Below, piece after piece: positions 24,609 to 33,729 of a DNA stretch of 64,000 nt. The DNA lies in NCBI RefSeq assembly GCF_038039215.1, contig NZ_JBBPCL010000001.1, forward strand, positions 2,356,001 through 2,420,000. Reading direction: 5' to 3'. Every line of letters starts with the position of its first letter. Within the stretch, counting starts at the first letter, position 1. The DNA is from Pseudonocardia sp. T1-2H. GTDB taxonomy: Bacteria; Actinomycetota; Actinomycetes; Mycobacteriales; Pseudonocardiaceae. The notes beneath the pieces are model-generated. The model saw only the letters and a list, made by a program, of their open reading frames with translations, had not been told where the DNA came from and did no database searches. Both the position numbers and the translations under genes were made by a program.

Positions 24609-24992
24609 TCAGATCGCCGTCCGGCCGCCGTCGACCGCGATCGTGGCGGCGGTGACGTAGGCGGCGCCCGGCGAGGCCAGGAACGCGATCACCTCGGCGA
24701 TCTCCTCCGGCTCGGCGCCGCGGTCGAGCAGCGTGGTCGCGCCGAGGGCGGTGATCAGCTCCGGGTTCGCGCCGTCCGTGTGGACGGGACCCGGCGCCAC
24801 CGCGTTGACCCGGACCCCGTTCGGGCTGAACTCGGCGGCCCAGGACCGGGTCAGCGAGGAGAGCGCCGCCTTCGTCGCCCCGTACGCGGTTGGGCCCCTC
24901 TCCGCGAGGGCGATCGCCGTGGCCCGGCCGATTCCGGCGGTCGCGCCCGTGACGAGGGCGGTGGGAAGGGTGTCGCGGTGCGGTGCGGTCAT
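24609..24992 (-). pseudogene. SDR oxidoreductase with internal in-frame deletion
   Basis: About 127 residues of a short-chain dehydrogenase from which the middle is missing. The N-terminal cofactor motif LVTGATAGIGRATAIALAER is followed directly by PTAYGATKAALSSLTRSWAA, which normally lies some 110-120 residues later, so the adenine-binding strand, the NNAG region and the catalytic Ser are gone while the frame and the YxxxK pair stay intact. The C-terminal part (NAVAPGPVHTDG to VDGGRTAI) is complete. Such a protein should not fold as a working SDR. I start it at ATG 24992 after GGGTGGG, because the longer frame to 25025 would cross a TetR-type operator. Confidence 0.75.
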
Positions 24993-25009
24993 GACCCACC
25001 CAACTGAGT

Positions 25010-25052
25010 AGACCGGTCTGTTCAAGACTAGAACTATCGACAGATCCGTCTG
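25010..25052. promoter_or_regulatory. TetR operators, sites 2 and 3
   Basis: AGACCGGTCT (25010-25019) repeats the core of the site upstream of tetR. CAGATCCGTCTG (25041-25052) is a near copy with two asymmetric bases. Both lie between the divergent SDR genes, so the regulator could affect either direction. Confidence 0.6.
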
Positions 25053-25128
25053 CTGGCGTCAACCGCTCGGCCGGGCGACCCGCGTCGTCCGGAGGAAGAA
25101 CCGGCGGCCACGGCGGATTGCACCGGGT

Positions 25129-25923
25129 GTGGACATCGATCTGAGTGGACGTAGGGCGTTGGTGACGGGCTCGACGCAGGGCATCGGGCGCGCGATCGCG
25201 ACTCGGCTCGCGCAGGCGGGCGCCGAGGTGGTCGTCAACGGCAGAACCGCGGAACGGGTCGACGAGGCGGTCGCGCGGATCGCCGAGGAGGTGCCGGACG
25301 CGCGGCTACGGGGAATCGCGGCCGACGTCGCGGACGACCGGGGAGCGGCGGGGCTGACCGCCGAACTCCCGGACGTCGACGTGTTGGTGAACAACCTCGG
25401 GATCTTCGGCGCCGCCCCCGTCCTGGAGATCGACGACGCCGAGTGGCGCCGCTACTTCGACGTCAACGTGCTCGCCGGGATCCGGCTGACCAGGGCGTAC
25501 CTGCCCGGCATGATGGAACGCGGGTTCGGCCGGGTGCTGTCGATCTCCAGCGACTCGGCGGTGGCGACGCCGGTGGAGATGGTGCACTACGGGGTCACGA
25601 AGACCGCGCAGCTCGCGGTGACGCGCGGGTTCGCCAAGGCCGCGGCGGGCACCGGGGTGACGGTGAACTCCGTGCTGGCGGGGCCGACCCATACCGAGGG
25701 CGTCGAGGGTTTTGTTGCGGAGCTCGTCGGGGACGAGCTGCCCTGGGACGAGGCGCAGCGGCGGTTCATGCGCGAGCACCGGCCGCAGTCGCTGCTGCAG
25801 CGGCTGATCGAGCCGGTGGAGATCGCGAACATGGTCGTGTACCTCAGCTCGGACCTCGCCTCGGCGACGACCGGCGGTGCGGTGCGCGTCGACGGCGGGT
25901 ACGTGGACTCGATCCTGCCGTGA
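25129..25923 (+). CDS. SDR family oxidoreductase
   Basis: A complete 264-residue classical short-chain dehydrogenase/reductase: cofactor motif TGSTQGIGRAIA (about 14-25), NNLG (about 88), Ser in LSISSDSAVATP, the catalytic pair in YGVTK, and the C-terminal GGAVRVDGGY. NAD(P)-dependent oxidation or reduction of a hydroxyl/keto group; substrate unknown. GTG start at 25129 without a nearby ribosome site, so translation may be leaderless. The TetR-type sites at 25010-25052 lie in its upstream region, which ties it to the TetR locus. Confidence 0.88.
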   Translation: MDIDLSGRRALVTGSTQGIGRAIATRLAQAGAEVVVNGRTAERVDEAVARIAEEVPDARLRGIAADVADDRGAAGLTAELPDVDVLVNNLGIFGAAPVLEIDDAEWRRYFDVNVLAGIRLTRAYLPGMMERGFGRVLSISSDSAVATPVEMVHYGVTKTAQLAVTRGFAKAAAGTGVTVNSVLAGPTHTEGVEGFVAELVGDELPWDEAQRRFMREHRPQSLLQRLIEPVEIANMVVYLSSDLASATTGGAVRVDGGYVDSILP

Positions 25924-25927
25924 GGGT

Positions 25928-26680
25928 TCAGCCGCCGCCCATGCGGCTCCGGACGGCGCGGGCGGTGCGCTGCACCTCGGCGACGATCGCCCCCCGGTCC
26001 TCCTCCGCCTCGCAGGGGTAGGTCACCGCGACGCTCGCCACTGGCAGCCCCAGGTGGTCCGGCACCGCGACCGCGACGGACGCGAAACCTGGTGTGACCT
26101 CGCCGTTCTCGGTCGCGAACCCGTCGCGGCGGACCTCGACGAGCAGCCGGCGAAGCGCCGTCGGGGAGCGGGGCCCGGCGTCGTGCCGCACCACGAACGC
26201 GTCCGGTGTCGGGTAGAGCGCGCGGACCTGGGCCGCGGGCAGCCCGGCGAGCATGGCCCGGCCGCTCGCGGTGAGGCTGGCCGGCAACCGGACGTCGACG
26301 TCCGTCACCAGCGGCGGCCGGCCCGGCGCGCGTTCCTCGATGAGGTACACGACGTCCCGTCCGTGCAGCACCCCGAGGTGCGCGGTGTGCCCCACCCGGT
26401 CCACGAGCCGGGCCAGCGGGATCCGGGCGAGGCGCTGCAGCGGGGCCTGCCGCAGGTACCCGGTGCCGAGCTCGTGGGCCGAGAGGCCCAGCGCGTAGCG
26501 CCGCTCGTCCTCCAGATGCACGACGAACGCCTCCTCGGCCAGCGTCGTGAGCAGCTGGTAGGTCGTGGAGCGGGGGATCCCGAGGTCCCGGGCGATCGCC
26601 GCGGCGGGCACGGGCCCGGCCTGGCGCGCGAGATGGCGCAGGATCGCCAGGGTCTGAGCGGCGGCCGGAACGCGGGACAC
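25928..26680 (-). CDS. IclR-family regulator, probable hut repressor
   Basis: A 250-residue IclR protein. The winged helix occupies about 5-65 (LAILRHLARQAGPVPAAAIA, DLGIPRSTTYQLLTTLAEEA) and the effector domain about 80-245 (HTAHLGVLHGRDVVYLIEER, PASLTASGRAMLAGLPAAQV). It is divergent from hutH, the first gene of a complete histidine-degradation operon, with only 89 bases between the two probable starts, which strongly suggests it senses urocanate or a related intermediate. Start GTG 26680 has a weak ribosome site. Confidence 0.85.
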   Translation of the reverse strand: MSRVPAAAQTLAILRHLARQAGPVPAAAIARDLGIPRSTTYQLLTTLAEEAFVVHLEDERRYALGLSAHELGTGYLRQAPLQRLARIPLARLVDRVGHTAHLGVLHGRDVVYLIEERAPGRPPLVTDVDVRLPASLTASGRAMLAGLPAAQVRALYPTPDAFVVRHDAGPRSPTALRRLLVEVRRDGFATENGEVTPGFASVAVAVPDHLGLPVASVAVTYPCEAEEDRGAIVAEVQRTARAVRSRMGGG

Positions 26681-26699
26681 CCCGTGATCTAAGCGAACT

Positions 26700-26715
26700 G
26701 TCCGGGATGTCGGAC
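26700..26715. promoter_or_regulatory. Inverted repeat in the iclR/hutH intergenic region
   Basis: GTCCG-N6-CGGAC (26700-26715) lies between the divergent iclR and hutH starts and is a candidate IclR operator. Its position argues that translation of hutH begins downstream at 26770 rather than at the ATG at 26707 inside the repeat. Confidence 0.4.
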
Positions 26716-26769
26716 GGCGATCGCCGGATCGCCTGGTGTGACGGTTCCGACGGGTGTTGGGTTCTCGAC

Positions 26770-28323
26770 GTGCTGTCGACCCTCACCGCAACCGTCACCG
26801 TCGGATCCGGCCCGCTGACCCGGGAGGAGGTCGTCGCCGTCGCCCGGGGCGGGGCGGCGCTCGCCGTCGACCCGGAGTGCGAGGCCGCGGTCCGGCAGAC
26901 GCGACGGGTGATCGAGGCGCTCGCGGCCGACGTCGTGCCGCACTACGGCGTCTCGACCGGCTTCGGCGCGCTGGCGACCCGACACATCCCCGTCGACCGG
27001 CGCGGCGACCTGCAACGCAACCTCGTCCGCTCGCACGCCGCCGGCTCCGGGCCGGAGGTGGAGGGCGAGGTCGTCCGGGCGCTCATGCTGCTGCGGCTGT
27101 CCACGATGTTGACCGCGCGCACCGGTGTCCGGCTGGAGACCGCGCAGGCCTACGCGGCGCTGATCGACGCCGGGATCACCCCGCTCGTCCGCGAGTACGG
27201 CTCGCTCGGCTGCTCCGGGGACCTGGCCCCGCTCGCGCACTGCGCGCTCGCGGTGATGGGGGAGGGCGAGGTCCGCGACGCCGACGGCCGTCTGCTCCCC
27301 GCCGCCGAGGCCCTCGCGGCCGCCGGGCTCGCGCCGATCACGCTGCGGGAGAAGGAGGGCCTCGCGCTGATCAACGGCACGGACGGCATGCTCGGCATGC
27401 TGGTGCTCGCCTGCCACGACCTCCGACTCCTGGTGGCCACGGCCGACGTCGCCGCGGCGATGAGCGTCGAGGCCCTGCTCGGGACGGACGCCGCGTTCGC
27501 CGAGGACCTGGTCGCGCTGCGCCCGCATCCCGGGCAGCAGGCGAGCGCGGCCAACCTGCGCGCCCTGCTCGTCGGGTCGTCGATCATGGCGAGCCACCGC
27601 GGGCCGGAGTGCACCCGCGTGCAGGACGCGTACTCGTTGCGCTGCGCACCCCAGGTGCACGGGGCCGTGCGGGACACCCTGGCGCACGCCGAGGCCGTCG
27701 CGGACCGCGAGCTCGCCGCAGCGATCGACAACCCGGTCGTCACGGTCGACGGGCGGGTGGAGAGCAACGGGAACTTCCACGGCGCGCCCCTCGGGTACGT
27801 GCTGGACTTCCTGGCGATCGCGGTCGCGGACCTGGCGTCGGTGAGCGAGCGGCGGACCGACCGGTTCCTCGACGTCGCCCGCAACCACGGCCTGCCCGCC
27901 TTCCTGGCCCACGACGCCGGCGTCGACTCCGGCCACATGATCGCCCAGTACACGCAGGCCGGGATCGTGTCCGAGCTCAAGCGGCTCGCGGTTCCCGCCT
28001 CCGTGGACTCGATCCCGTCGAGCGCGATGCAGGAGGACCACGTCTCGATGGGCTGGGCGGCCGCGCGCAAGCTGCGGACCGCCGTCGACGGGCTGCGCCG
28101 CGTCGTCGCGATCGAGCTGCTCACCGCCGCGCGAGCGCTGGACCTGCGCGCCCCGCTCGCTCCCGCCCCGGCCACCGCCGCGGTGCGGGACCTGCTGCGC
28201 GAGACCGTCCCGGGTCCCGGTCCGGACCGCTACCTCGCGCCCGAGATCTCCTCCGCCGTCGCCGCCGTGGCGAACGGCTCCGTCCTGTCCGCCGCCGAGA
28301 CGATCACCGGAGTTCTGCGCTGA
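26770..28323 (+). CDS. hutH: Histidine ammonia-lyase
   Basis: First enzyme of histidine utilisation, L-histidine to trans-urocanate plus ammonia. About 517 residues. The MIO prosthetic group forms from Cys148-Ser149-Gly150 in [19 protein letters not shown]; Cys in place of Ala is usual in Streptomyces-type enzymes. Also visible: [18 protein letters not shown] near the N-terminus, [16 protein letters not shown], and the C-terminal [19 protein letters not shown] choose GTG 26770 because alignment with Streptomyces HutH starts there; ATG 26707 is in frame but lies in a putative operator. It heads the five-gene hut operon. Confidence 0.93.
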   Translation: MLSTLTATVTVGSGPLTREEVVAVARGGAALAVDPECEAAVRQTRRVIEALAADVVPHYGVSTGFGALATRHIPVDRRGDLQRNLVRSHAAGSGPEVEGEVVRALMLLRLSTMLTARTGVRLETAQAYAALIDAGITPLVREYGSLGCSGDLAPLAHCALAVMGEGEVRDADGRLLPAAEALAAAGLAPITLREKEGLALINGTDGMLGMLVLACHDLRLLVATADVAAAMSVEALLGTDAAFAEDLVALRPHPGQQASAANLRALLVGSSIMASHRGPECTRVQDAYSLRCAPQVHGAVRDTLAHAEAVADRELAAAIDNPVVTVDGRVESNGNFHGAPLGYVLDFLAIAVADLASVSERRTDRFLDVARNHGLPAFLAHDAGVDSGHMIAQYTQAGIVSELKRLAVPASVDSIPSSAMQEDHVSMGWAAARKLRTAVDGLRRVVAIELLTAARALDLRAPLAPAPATAAVRDLLRETVPGPGPDRYLAPEISSAVAAVANGSVLSAAETITGVLR

Positions 28324-28329
28324 CGCGCT

Positions 28330-28371
28330 CGTGCGCGGATCTCGTTGCCAGGGCGACGATTTCCGCGCACG
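28330..28371 (+). promoter_or_regulatory. Intercistronic hairpin between hutH and hutU
   Basis: CGTGCGCGGA (28330-28339) pairs over ten bases with TCCGCGCACG (28362-28371). The 22-base loop can form a second short stem. It ends just before the AAGGAGG ribosome site of hutU, so it could act as an attenuator, a processing site or an mRNA stabiliser. Confidence 0.5.
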
Positions 28372-28394
28372 GGCCTCCCAAGGAGGCAATCACC

Positions 28395-30050
28395 ATGAAC
28401 GGCGCCCGTCCGGTCCGCGCCCCGCGCGGCACCACCCTCACGGCCCGCAGCTGGCAGACCGAGGCCCCGCTGCGGATGCTGATGAACAACCTCGACCCCG
28501 AGGTCGCCGAGCGGCCGGACGACCTCGTCGTCTACGGCGGGACGGGGCGCGCGGCCCGGGACTGGCGGTCCTACGACGCGCTGGTCCGGACCCTGACCAC
28601 GCTGGCGGGCGACGAGACGATGCTCGTCCAGTCCGGTCGTCCGGTCGGGGTGATGCGGACCCACGAGTGGGCGCCGCGGGTGCTGATCGCGAACTCGAAC
28701 CTGGTGGGGGACTGGGCGAGCTGGCCCGAGTTCCGAAGGCTCGAGCAGCTCGGTCTGACCATGTACGGCCAGATGACGGCCGGCTCGTGGATCTACATCG
28801 GCACCCAGGGGATCCTGCAGGGCACCTACGAGACCTTCGCCTCGGTGGCGGAGAAGAGGTTCGGCGGCACCCTCGCCGGCACGCTGACCGTCACCGGCGG
28901 CTGCGGCGGGATGGGCGGCGCGCAGCCCCTGGCGGTGACGCTCAACGGCGGGGTCTGCCTGGTCGTCGACGTCGACGAGGCGCGGTTGCGTCGCCGGATC
29001 GAGCACCGCTACCTGGACCGGCTCGCGGGCTCGCTCGACGACGCGGTGCGTCTGTGTGCGCAGAGCAGATCCGCGGGGGAGGCGCTCTCCGTCGGGCTCG
29101 TCGGGAACTGCGCGTCCGTGCTGCCCGAACTGCTGCGGCGCGGGGTGGAGGCCGACGTCGTCACGGACCAGACCTCGGCGCACGATCCGCTCTCCTACCT
29201 GCCGGACGGCGTGGCCGTGGACGAGTGGGCGGACTACGCCCGGACCAAGCCCGAGGAGTTCACGGACCGTGCGCGGGAGTCGATGGCCCGGCACGTCGAG
29301 GCGATGGTCGGGTTCGCGGACGCGGGCGCCGAGGTCTTCGACTACGGCAACTCGATCCGGGACGAGGCCCGGCGCGGCGGGTTCGAGAACGCGTTCTCGT
29401 TCCCCGGGTTCGTGCCCGCCTACATCCGGCCGCTGTTCTGCGAGGGCAAGGGCCCGTTCCGCTGGGCCGCCCTCTCCGGGGACCCGAAGGACATCCGGGC
29501 GACGGACGACGCCGTCCTGGCGCTGTTCCCGGACCACGACCGGCTGCACCGCTGGATCCGGGCCGCCCAGGAGCGCGTCGCGTTCCAGGGGCTGCCCGCC
29601 CGGATCTGCTGGCTCGGCCAGGGCGAGCGGGACGTCGCGGGCGTGCGGTTCAACGAGATGGTCGCCTCGGGCGGGATCAGCGCGCCGATCGTGATCGGCC
29701 GGGACCACCTGGACACCGGCTCCGTCGCCTCGCCGTACCGGGAGACCGAGTCGATGCTCGACGGCTCGGACGCGATCGCGGACTGGCCGTTGCTGAACGC
29801 GCTGGTCAACACCGCGTCCGGGGCGACCTGGGTGTCGATCCACCACGGCGGCGGGGTCGGCATCGGCCGGTCGATCCACGCCGGGCAGGTGACCGTCGCG
29901 GACGGGACGGAGCTCGCCGCGGCCAAGATCGAGCGAGTGCTCTCCAACGACCCGGCCATGGGCGTGATCCGGCACGTCGACGCCGGCTACGACACCGCCG
30001 GAGCAACAGCGAGGACCGCCGGCATCCGCATCCCCCTGGACGAGGCATGA
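28395..30050 (+). CDS. hutU: Urocanate hydratase
   Basis: Second step of histidine degradation, urocanate to imidazolonepropionate, with NAD+ as electrophile. 551 residues, normal length. Conserved blocks: [69 protein letters not shown], the [15 protein letters not shown] region, and [18 protein letters not shown] 28395 follows a very strong AAGGAGG. The stop overlaps the next start (ATGA), showing coupling. Confidence 0.96.
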   Translation: MNGARPVRAPRGTTLTARSWQTEAPLRMLMNNLDPEVAERPDDLVVYGGTGRAARDWRSYDALVRTLTTLAGDETMLVQSGRPVGVMRTHEWAPRVLIANSNLVGDWASWPEFRRLEQLGLTMYGQMTAGSWIYIGTQGILQGTYETFASVAEKRFGGTLAGTLTVTGGCGGMGGAQPLAVTLNGGVCLVVDVDEARLRRRIEHRYLDRLAGSLDDAVRLCAQSRSAGEALSVGLVGNCASVLPELLRRGVEADVVTDQTSAHDPLSYLPDGVAVDEWADYARTKPEEFTDRARESMARHVEAMVGFADAGAEVFDYGNSIRDEARRGGFENAFSFPGFVPAYIRPLFCEGKGPFRWAALSGDPKDIRATDDAVLALFPDHDRLHRWIRAAQERVAFQGLPARICWLGQGERDVAGVRFNEMVASGGISAPIVIGRDHLDTGSVASPYRETESMLDGSDAIADWPLLNALVNTASGATWVSIHHGGGVGIGRSIHAGQVTVADGTELAAAKIERVLSNDPAMGVIRHVDAGYDTAGATARTAGIRIPLDEA

Positions 30051-31240
30051 CGCGGGGGTTCGACTCGCTCTGGGAGGCGTTGGCGCCCGTCGGGAGGGAC
30101 GGGCGGTCCGGCGGGTACCGGCGGTTCGCCTGGACGGCGGAGGACTCCCTGCTGCGGGAGTGGTTCGCGGGCGAGGCGGCGGCGCGGGGGCTCGACCTCG
30201 TCACCGACCGATGCGGCAACCAGTGGGCCTGGTGGGGGGACCCGGACGTCGACGGGCCGGGCGTCGTCCTCGGCTCGCACCTGGACTCGGTGCCGCACGG
30301 GGGCGCGTTCGACGGCCCGCTCGGCGTCGTGTCCGCGTTCGCGGCCCTCGACGGGCTGCGGGCCCGCGGGGTCGTGCCGGGCCGGCCGATCGCCGTCGCG
30401 CACTTCGCGGACGAGGAGGGCGCCCGGTTCGGCGTTGCCTGCGCGGGATCGCGGCTCCTCACCGGCCTGCTCGACCCGGAGCGTGCCCGCGCACTGACCG
30501 GCGCCGACGGCGTCTCGATGGCCGAGGCGATGACCCGGGCCGGACACGATCCGGCCTGGATCGGCCGGGACACCGAGACCCTGCGCCGGATCGGGACCTA
30601 CGTCGAGCTGCACGTGGAGCAGGGCCGCGGGCTCGTCGACCTGGACCGGCCGGTCGCCGTCGGCTGCGCGATCTGGCCGCACGGCCGCTGGCGGGTCACC
30701 CTGCCCGGGCGCGCGGACCACGCGGGGACGACGCGGCTCGCCGACCGGGACGATCCGATGCTCGCGCTCGCCGACGTCATCCAGCGGATCCGGGCGGCGG
30801 CCGAGCGGCACGATGCCGTGGCGACCTGCGGGAAGGTCACGGTGGAACCGAACGCGGTCAACGCGATCCCGTCGCAGGTCACGGCGTGGCTCGACGCCCG
30901 GGGCGCGGACGAGTCCCGGGTGATGGCAGTGGTGTCGGACGTGATCGCCGCCGCCCGGGAGCACGGCGGGACGGTGGCGAAGGAGTCCTGGACGCGGGCG
31001 ACGACGTTCGATGCGGCCCTCGCGGCCCGCCTCGCGTCCCTGGTGGGAGACGCCCCGGTCCTCCCGACCGGCGCGGGCCACGATGCCGGGATCCTCGCGT
31101 CCGTCGGCATCCCGGCGGCGATGCTCTACGTCCGGAACCCGACCGGGATCTCCCACGCCCCGGAGGAGCACGCGGACCCGGAGGACTGCCACCAGGGCGT
31201 CGAGGCCCTGACCACGGTGGCGGAGCACCTCATCCGATGA
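30047..31240 (+). CDS. M20 amidohydrolase (allantoate amidohydrolase-like) in hut operon
   Basis: A 397-residue zinc-dependent M20/M28-type amidohydrolase of the allantoate amidohydrolase/N-carbamoyl-amino-acid hydrolase family. Metal-site segments: [19 protein letters not shown] (about 77-95), [11 protein letters not shown], and [13 protein letters not shown]; the C-terminal metal His is in [14 protein letters not shown]. It overlaps hutU and hutF by ATGA at both ends, so it is an integral operon member. The pathway here makes N-formylglutamate (via HutF) and there is no hutG, so I infer that this enzyme removes the formyl group. Allantoate or carbamoyl substrates would make no sense in this operon. 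Confidence 0.85.
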   Translation: MTRGFDSLWEALAPVGRDGRSGGYRRFAWTAEDSLLREWFAGEAAARGLDLVTDRCGNQWAWWGDPDVDGPGVVLGSHLDSVPHGGAFDGPLGVVSAFAALDGLRARGVVPGRPIAVAHFADEEGARFGVACAGSRLLTGLLDPERARALTGADGVSMAEAMTRAGHDPAWIGRDTETLRRIGTYVELHVEQGRGLVDLDRPVAVGCAIWPHGRWRVTLPGRADHAGTTRLADRDDPMLALADVIQRIRAAAERHDAVATCGKVTVEPNAVNAIPSQVTAWLDARGADESRVMAVVSDVIAAAREHGGTVAKESWTRATTFDAALAARLASLVGDAPVLPTGAGHDAGILASVGIPAAMLYVRNPTGISHAPEEHADPEDCHQGVEALTTVAEHLIR

Positions 31241-32598
31241 CCGCACCCCGGCGCGACAACCCCGATCCCGGGCTCCCGACATCGCGTCGTGGCTCCCTGA
31301 CGCGGTTCTGGGGCCGGCACGCGCAGCTGCCCGGCGGGACGACGCGAGACGTGCTGGTGTCGGTGGCGGACGGCGTGATCGTCTCGGTCGAGGCCGGGGT
31401 TCCGGCCGGGAGCGCCTTCGTGCTGCCCGGGGTGCTGCTGCCCGGCTTCGTCAACGCCCACAGCCACGCCTTCCACCGGGCGCTGCGCGGGCGGACGCAC
31501 GACCGCGGCGGGACGTTCTGGACCTGGCGGGAACGGATGTACGCGGTCGCGCAGCGCCTCGACCCGGACTCCTACCTGGCGCTGGCCCGCGCCGTCTACG
31601 CCGAGATGGCGCTCGCGGGCGTCACGTCGGTGGGGGAGTTCCACTACCTGCATCACGGCCCCGGCGGGGTGCCGTACGCGGACCCGAACGCGATGGCCGA
31701 GGCGCTGCGGCAGGCCGCCGCCGACGCCGGGATCCGGCTGGTGCTGCTCGACGCCTGCTACCTCGCGGGCGGGTTCGGCGCCGGCCTCGACCCGGTCCAG
31801 CGCCGCTTCTCCGACGGCAGTGCGGAGGCGTGGGCAGCCCGGGTCGCGGCGCTGCGGAGGAGCGACGGCATGCGGGTCGGTGCCGCCGTGCACTCCGTCC
31901 GGGCCGTCCCGCGGGACCAGCTGCCGGTCGTCGCGAAGGCCGCCGCGGGCCTTCCGCTGCACGTCCACCTCTCCGAACAGGCGGGCGAGAACGAGGCCTG
32001 CCTGGCCGCGCACGGCCTGACCCCGACGGTGCTGCTCGCGGAGTCCGGCGTCCTCGGCGAGCGGACCACCGCCGTCCACGCCACCCACCTGACCGGCGAC
32101 GACGTCGCGCTGCTCGGCCGCACCCGCACCGCCGCCTGCTTCTGCCCCACGACCGAACGCGACCTCGCCGACGGCCTCGGCCCGGCCCGTGAGCTCGCCG
32201 ACGCCGGGGTCCGGCTGTCCCTGGGCAGCGACCAGCACGCCGTGATCGACCTCCTCGAGGAGGCGCGGGCCCTGGAGATGCACGAGCGGCTCCGGAGCGG
32301 GGAACGCGGCCGGTTCACCTCCGCCGAGCTGCTCGACGCCTTGACCGGGCACGACGTGCTCGGCGAGCGGAGCACGCGGATCGAGGCGGGGGCGCCCGCC
32401 GATCTCGTCGCCGTCCGCACGGACACGGTCCGGACGGCGGGCGCGGACCCGGCCCAGATCGTCCTCGCCGCCACCGCCGCGGACGTCGACACCGTGATCG
32501 TGGGCGGGGTCCTGGTCGTCCGGGGCGGCCGGCACCGGCTCGGCGACGTCGCCGCGCTGCTCCGGACCGCGATCGAGCCGCTGTGGAGGGACGAATGA
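31237..32598 (+). CDS. hutF: Formimidoylglutamate deiminase
   Basis: A 453-residue amidohydrolase-superfamily deiminase turning N-formimino-L-glutamate into N-formyl-L-glutamate plus ammonia. Metal ligands His75 and His77 in [11 protein letters not shown], then [44 protein letters not shown] and [18 protein letters not shown], all characteristic of HutF. ATG 31237 overlaps the preceding stop; its own stop overlaps hutI. Its presence fixes the pathway as the five-step formylglutamate route and creates the need for a deformylase. Confidence 0.93.
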   Translation: MTAPRRDNPDPGLPTSRRGSLTRFWGRHAQLPGGTTRDVLVSVADGVIVSVEAGVPAGSAFVLPGVLLPGFVNAHSHAFHRALRGRTHDRGGTFWTWRERMYAVAQRLDPDSYLALARAVYAEMALAGVTSVGEFHYLHHGPGGVPYADPNAMAEALRQAAADAGIRLVLLDACYLAGGFGAGLDPVQRRFSDGSAEAWAARVAALRRSDGMRVGAAVHSVRAVPRDQLPVVAKAAAGLPLHVHLSEQAGENEACLAAHGLTPTVLLAESGVLGERTTAVHATHLTGDDVALLGRTRTAACFCPTTERDLADGLGPARELADAGVRLSLGSDQHAVIDLLEEARALEMHERLRSGERGRFTSAELLDALTGHDVLGERSTRIEAGAPADLVAVRTDTVRTAGADPAQIVLAATAADVDTVIVGGVLVVRGGRHRLGDVAALLRTAIEPLWRDE

Positions 32599-33728
32599 CC
32601 ACCCTCGTCACCGGCATCGGCGAGCTCACCACGCAGGACCCGGAGCGCGGGCCCCTGCAGGACGCCGCCCTGGTGGTCGACGGGGACCTGATCGCCTGGG
32701 TCGGCCCCGCCGCCTCCGCCCCGGCCGCCGACGAGCGGATCGACGTCGAGGGGCGCGCGGTCGTGCCCGGCTTCGTCGACTCCCACTCCCACCTGGCCTT
32801 CGCCGGGGACCGCGCGGACGAGTTCGCGGCCCGGATGGCGGGGGAGCGCTACGACGGCGGCGGGATCGCCCGGACCGTCGACGCCACCCGCGCCGCCTCC
32901 GACGACGCGCTGCGCGCCCTGCTCGCCCGCCGAATGGCGGAGCTGCGCGCGCAGGGCACCACCACCGTCGAGATCAAGAGCGGCTACGGCCTGACGGTCG
33001 ACGACGAGCTCCGCACGCTCCGGCTCGCCGCCGAGGTCACCCCCGAGACGACCTTCCTCGGCGCCCACGTCGTCCCGCCCGGGACCGATGTGGACTCCTA
33101 CGTCGCGCTGGTGACGGGCGAGATGCTCGACGCCTGCGCCCCGCACGCCCGCTGGATCGACGTGTTCTGCGAACCGGCCAGCCCGCACGCCTTCGACGGT
33201 GAGGCGGCCCGGACCGTCCTGGAGGCCGGCCGGGCCGCCGGGCTCGGGCTGCGGGTGCACGGCAACCAGCTCGGGCCCGGGCCCGGCGTGCGGCTCGCGG
33301 TCGAGCTGGGGGCGGCCAGCGTCGACCACTGCACCCACCTGACCGGCGACGACGTCGACGCGCTGGCCGGCGGCGACACCGTCGCGACGCTGCTGCCGGG
33401 CGTCGAGTTCTCCACGCGGTCGCCCTACCCGGACGCGCGCAGGCTGCTCGACGCCGGCGTCACCGTCGTCCTCGCCACGGACTGCAACCCCGGGACGTGT
33501 TCCTCGTCGTCGATGCCGTTCATGATCGCCCTCGCCGTCCGGGAGATGGGCATGACGCCCGCCGAGGCGCTGTGGGCCGCGACGGCGGGCGGGGCGCGGG
33601 CGCTGCGGCGCACGGACATCGGGGTCGTCGCGCCGGGGAACCGCGCGGATCTCGCGGTCCTCGACGCGCCGACGCACCTGCACCTGGCCTACCGGCCGGG
33701 GGTCCCGATCGCCCGGTCGCTGTTCTGA
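32595..33728 (+). CDS. hutI: Imidazolonepropionase
   Basis: Third step, imidazolone-5-propionate to N-formimino-L-glutamate. 377 residues; zinc ligands His64 and His66 in [16 protein letters not shown], then [37 protein letters not shown], and [23 protein letters not shown] 32595, with GGAGG upstream, overlaps the hutF stop. It is the last gene of the operon and converges with the PLP enzyme gene one base later. Confidence 0.95.
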   Translation: MTTLVTGIGELTTQDPERGPLQDAALVVDGDLIAWVGPAASAPAADERIDVEGRAVVPGFVDSHSHLAFAGDRADEFAARMAGERYDGGGIARTVDATRAASDDALRALLARRMAELRAQGTTTVEIKSGYGLTVDDELRTLRLAAEVTPETTFLGAHVVPPGTDVDSYVALVTGEMLDACAPHARWIDVFCEPASPHAFDGEAARTVLEAGRAAGLGLRVHGNQLGPGPGVRLAVELGAASVDHCTHLTGDDVDALAGGDTVATLLPGVEFSTRSPYPDARRLLDAGVTVVLATDCNPGTCSSSSMPFMIALAVREMGMTPAEALWAATAGGARALRRTDIGVVAPGNRADLAVLDAPTHLHLAYRPGVPIARSLF

Positions 33729-33729
33729 C

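Noticed and set aside
27211..27219. Cys-Ser-Gly instead of Ala-Ser-Gly in the HutH prosthetic-group triad
   Set aside because: Streptomyces-type HutH proteins carry the same GCSGDLAPL sequence, so it is a normal lineage feature rather than a defect.
26754..31240. Very long open frames overlapping the hut genes on both strands
   Set aside because: They arise because high GC leaves few stop codons. The real genes are identified by family motifs, ribosome sites and ATGA overlaps; the other frames are Arg/Gly/Ala-rich with no motif.
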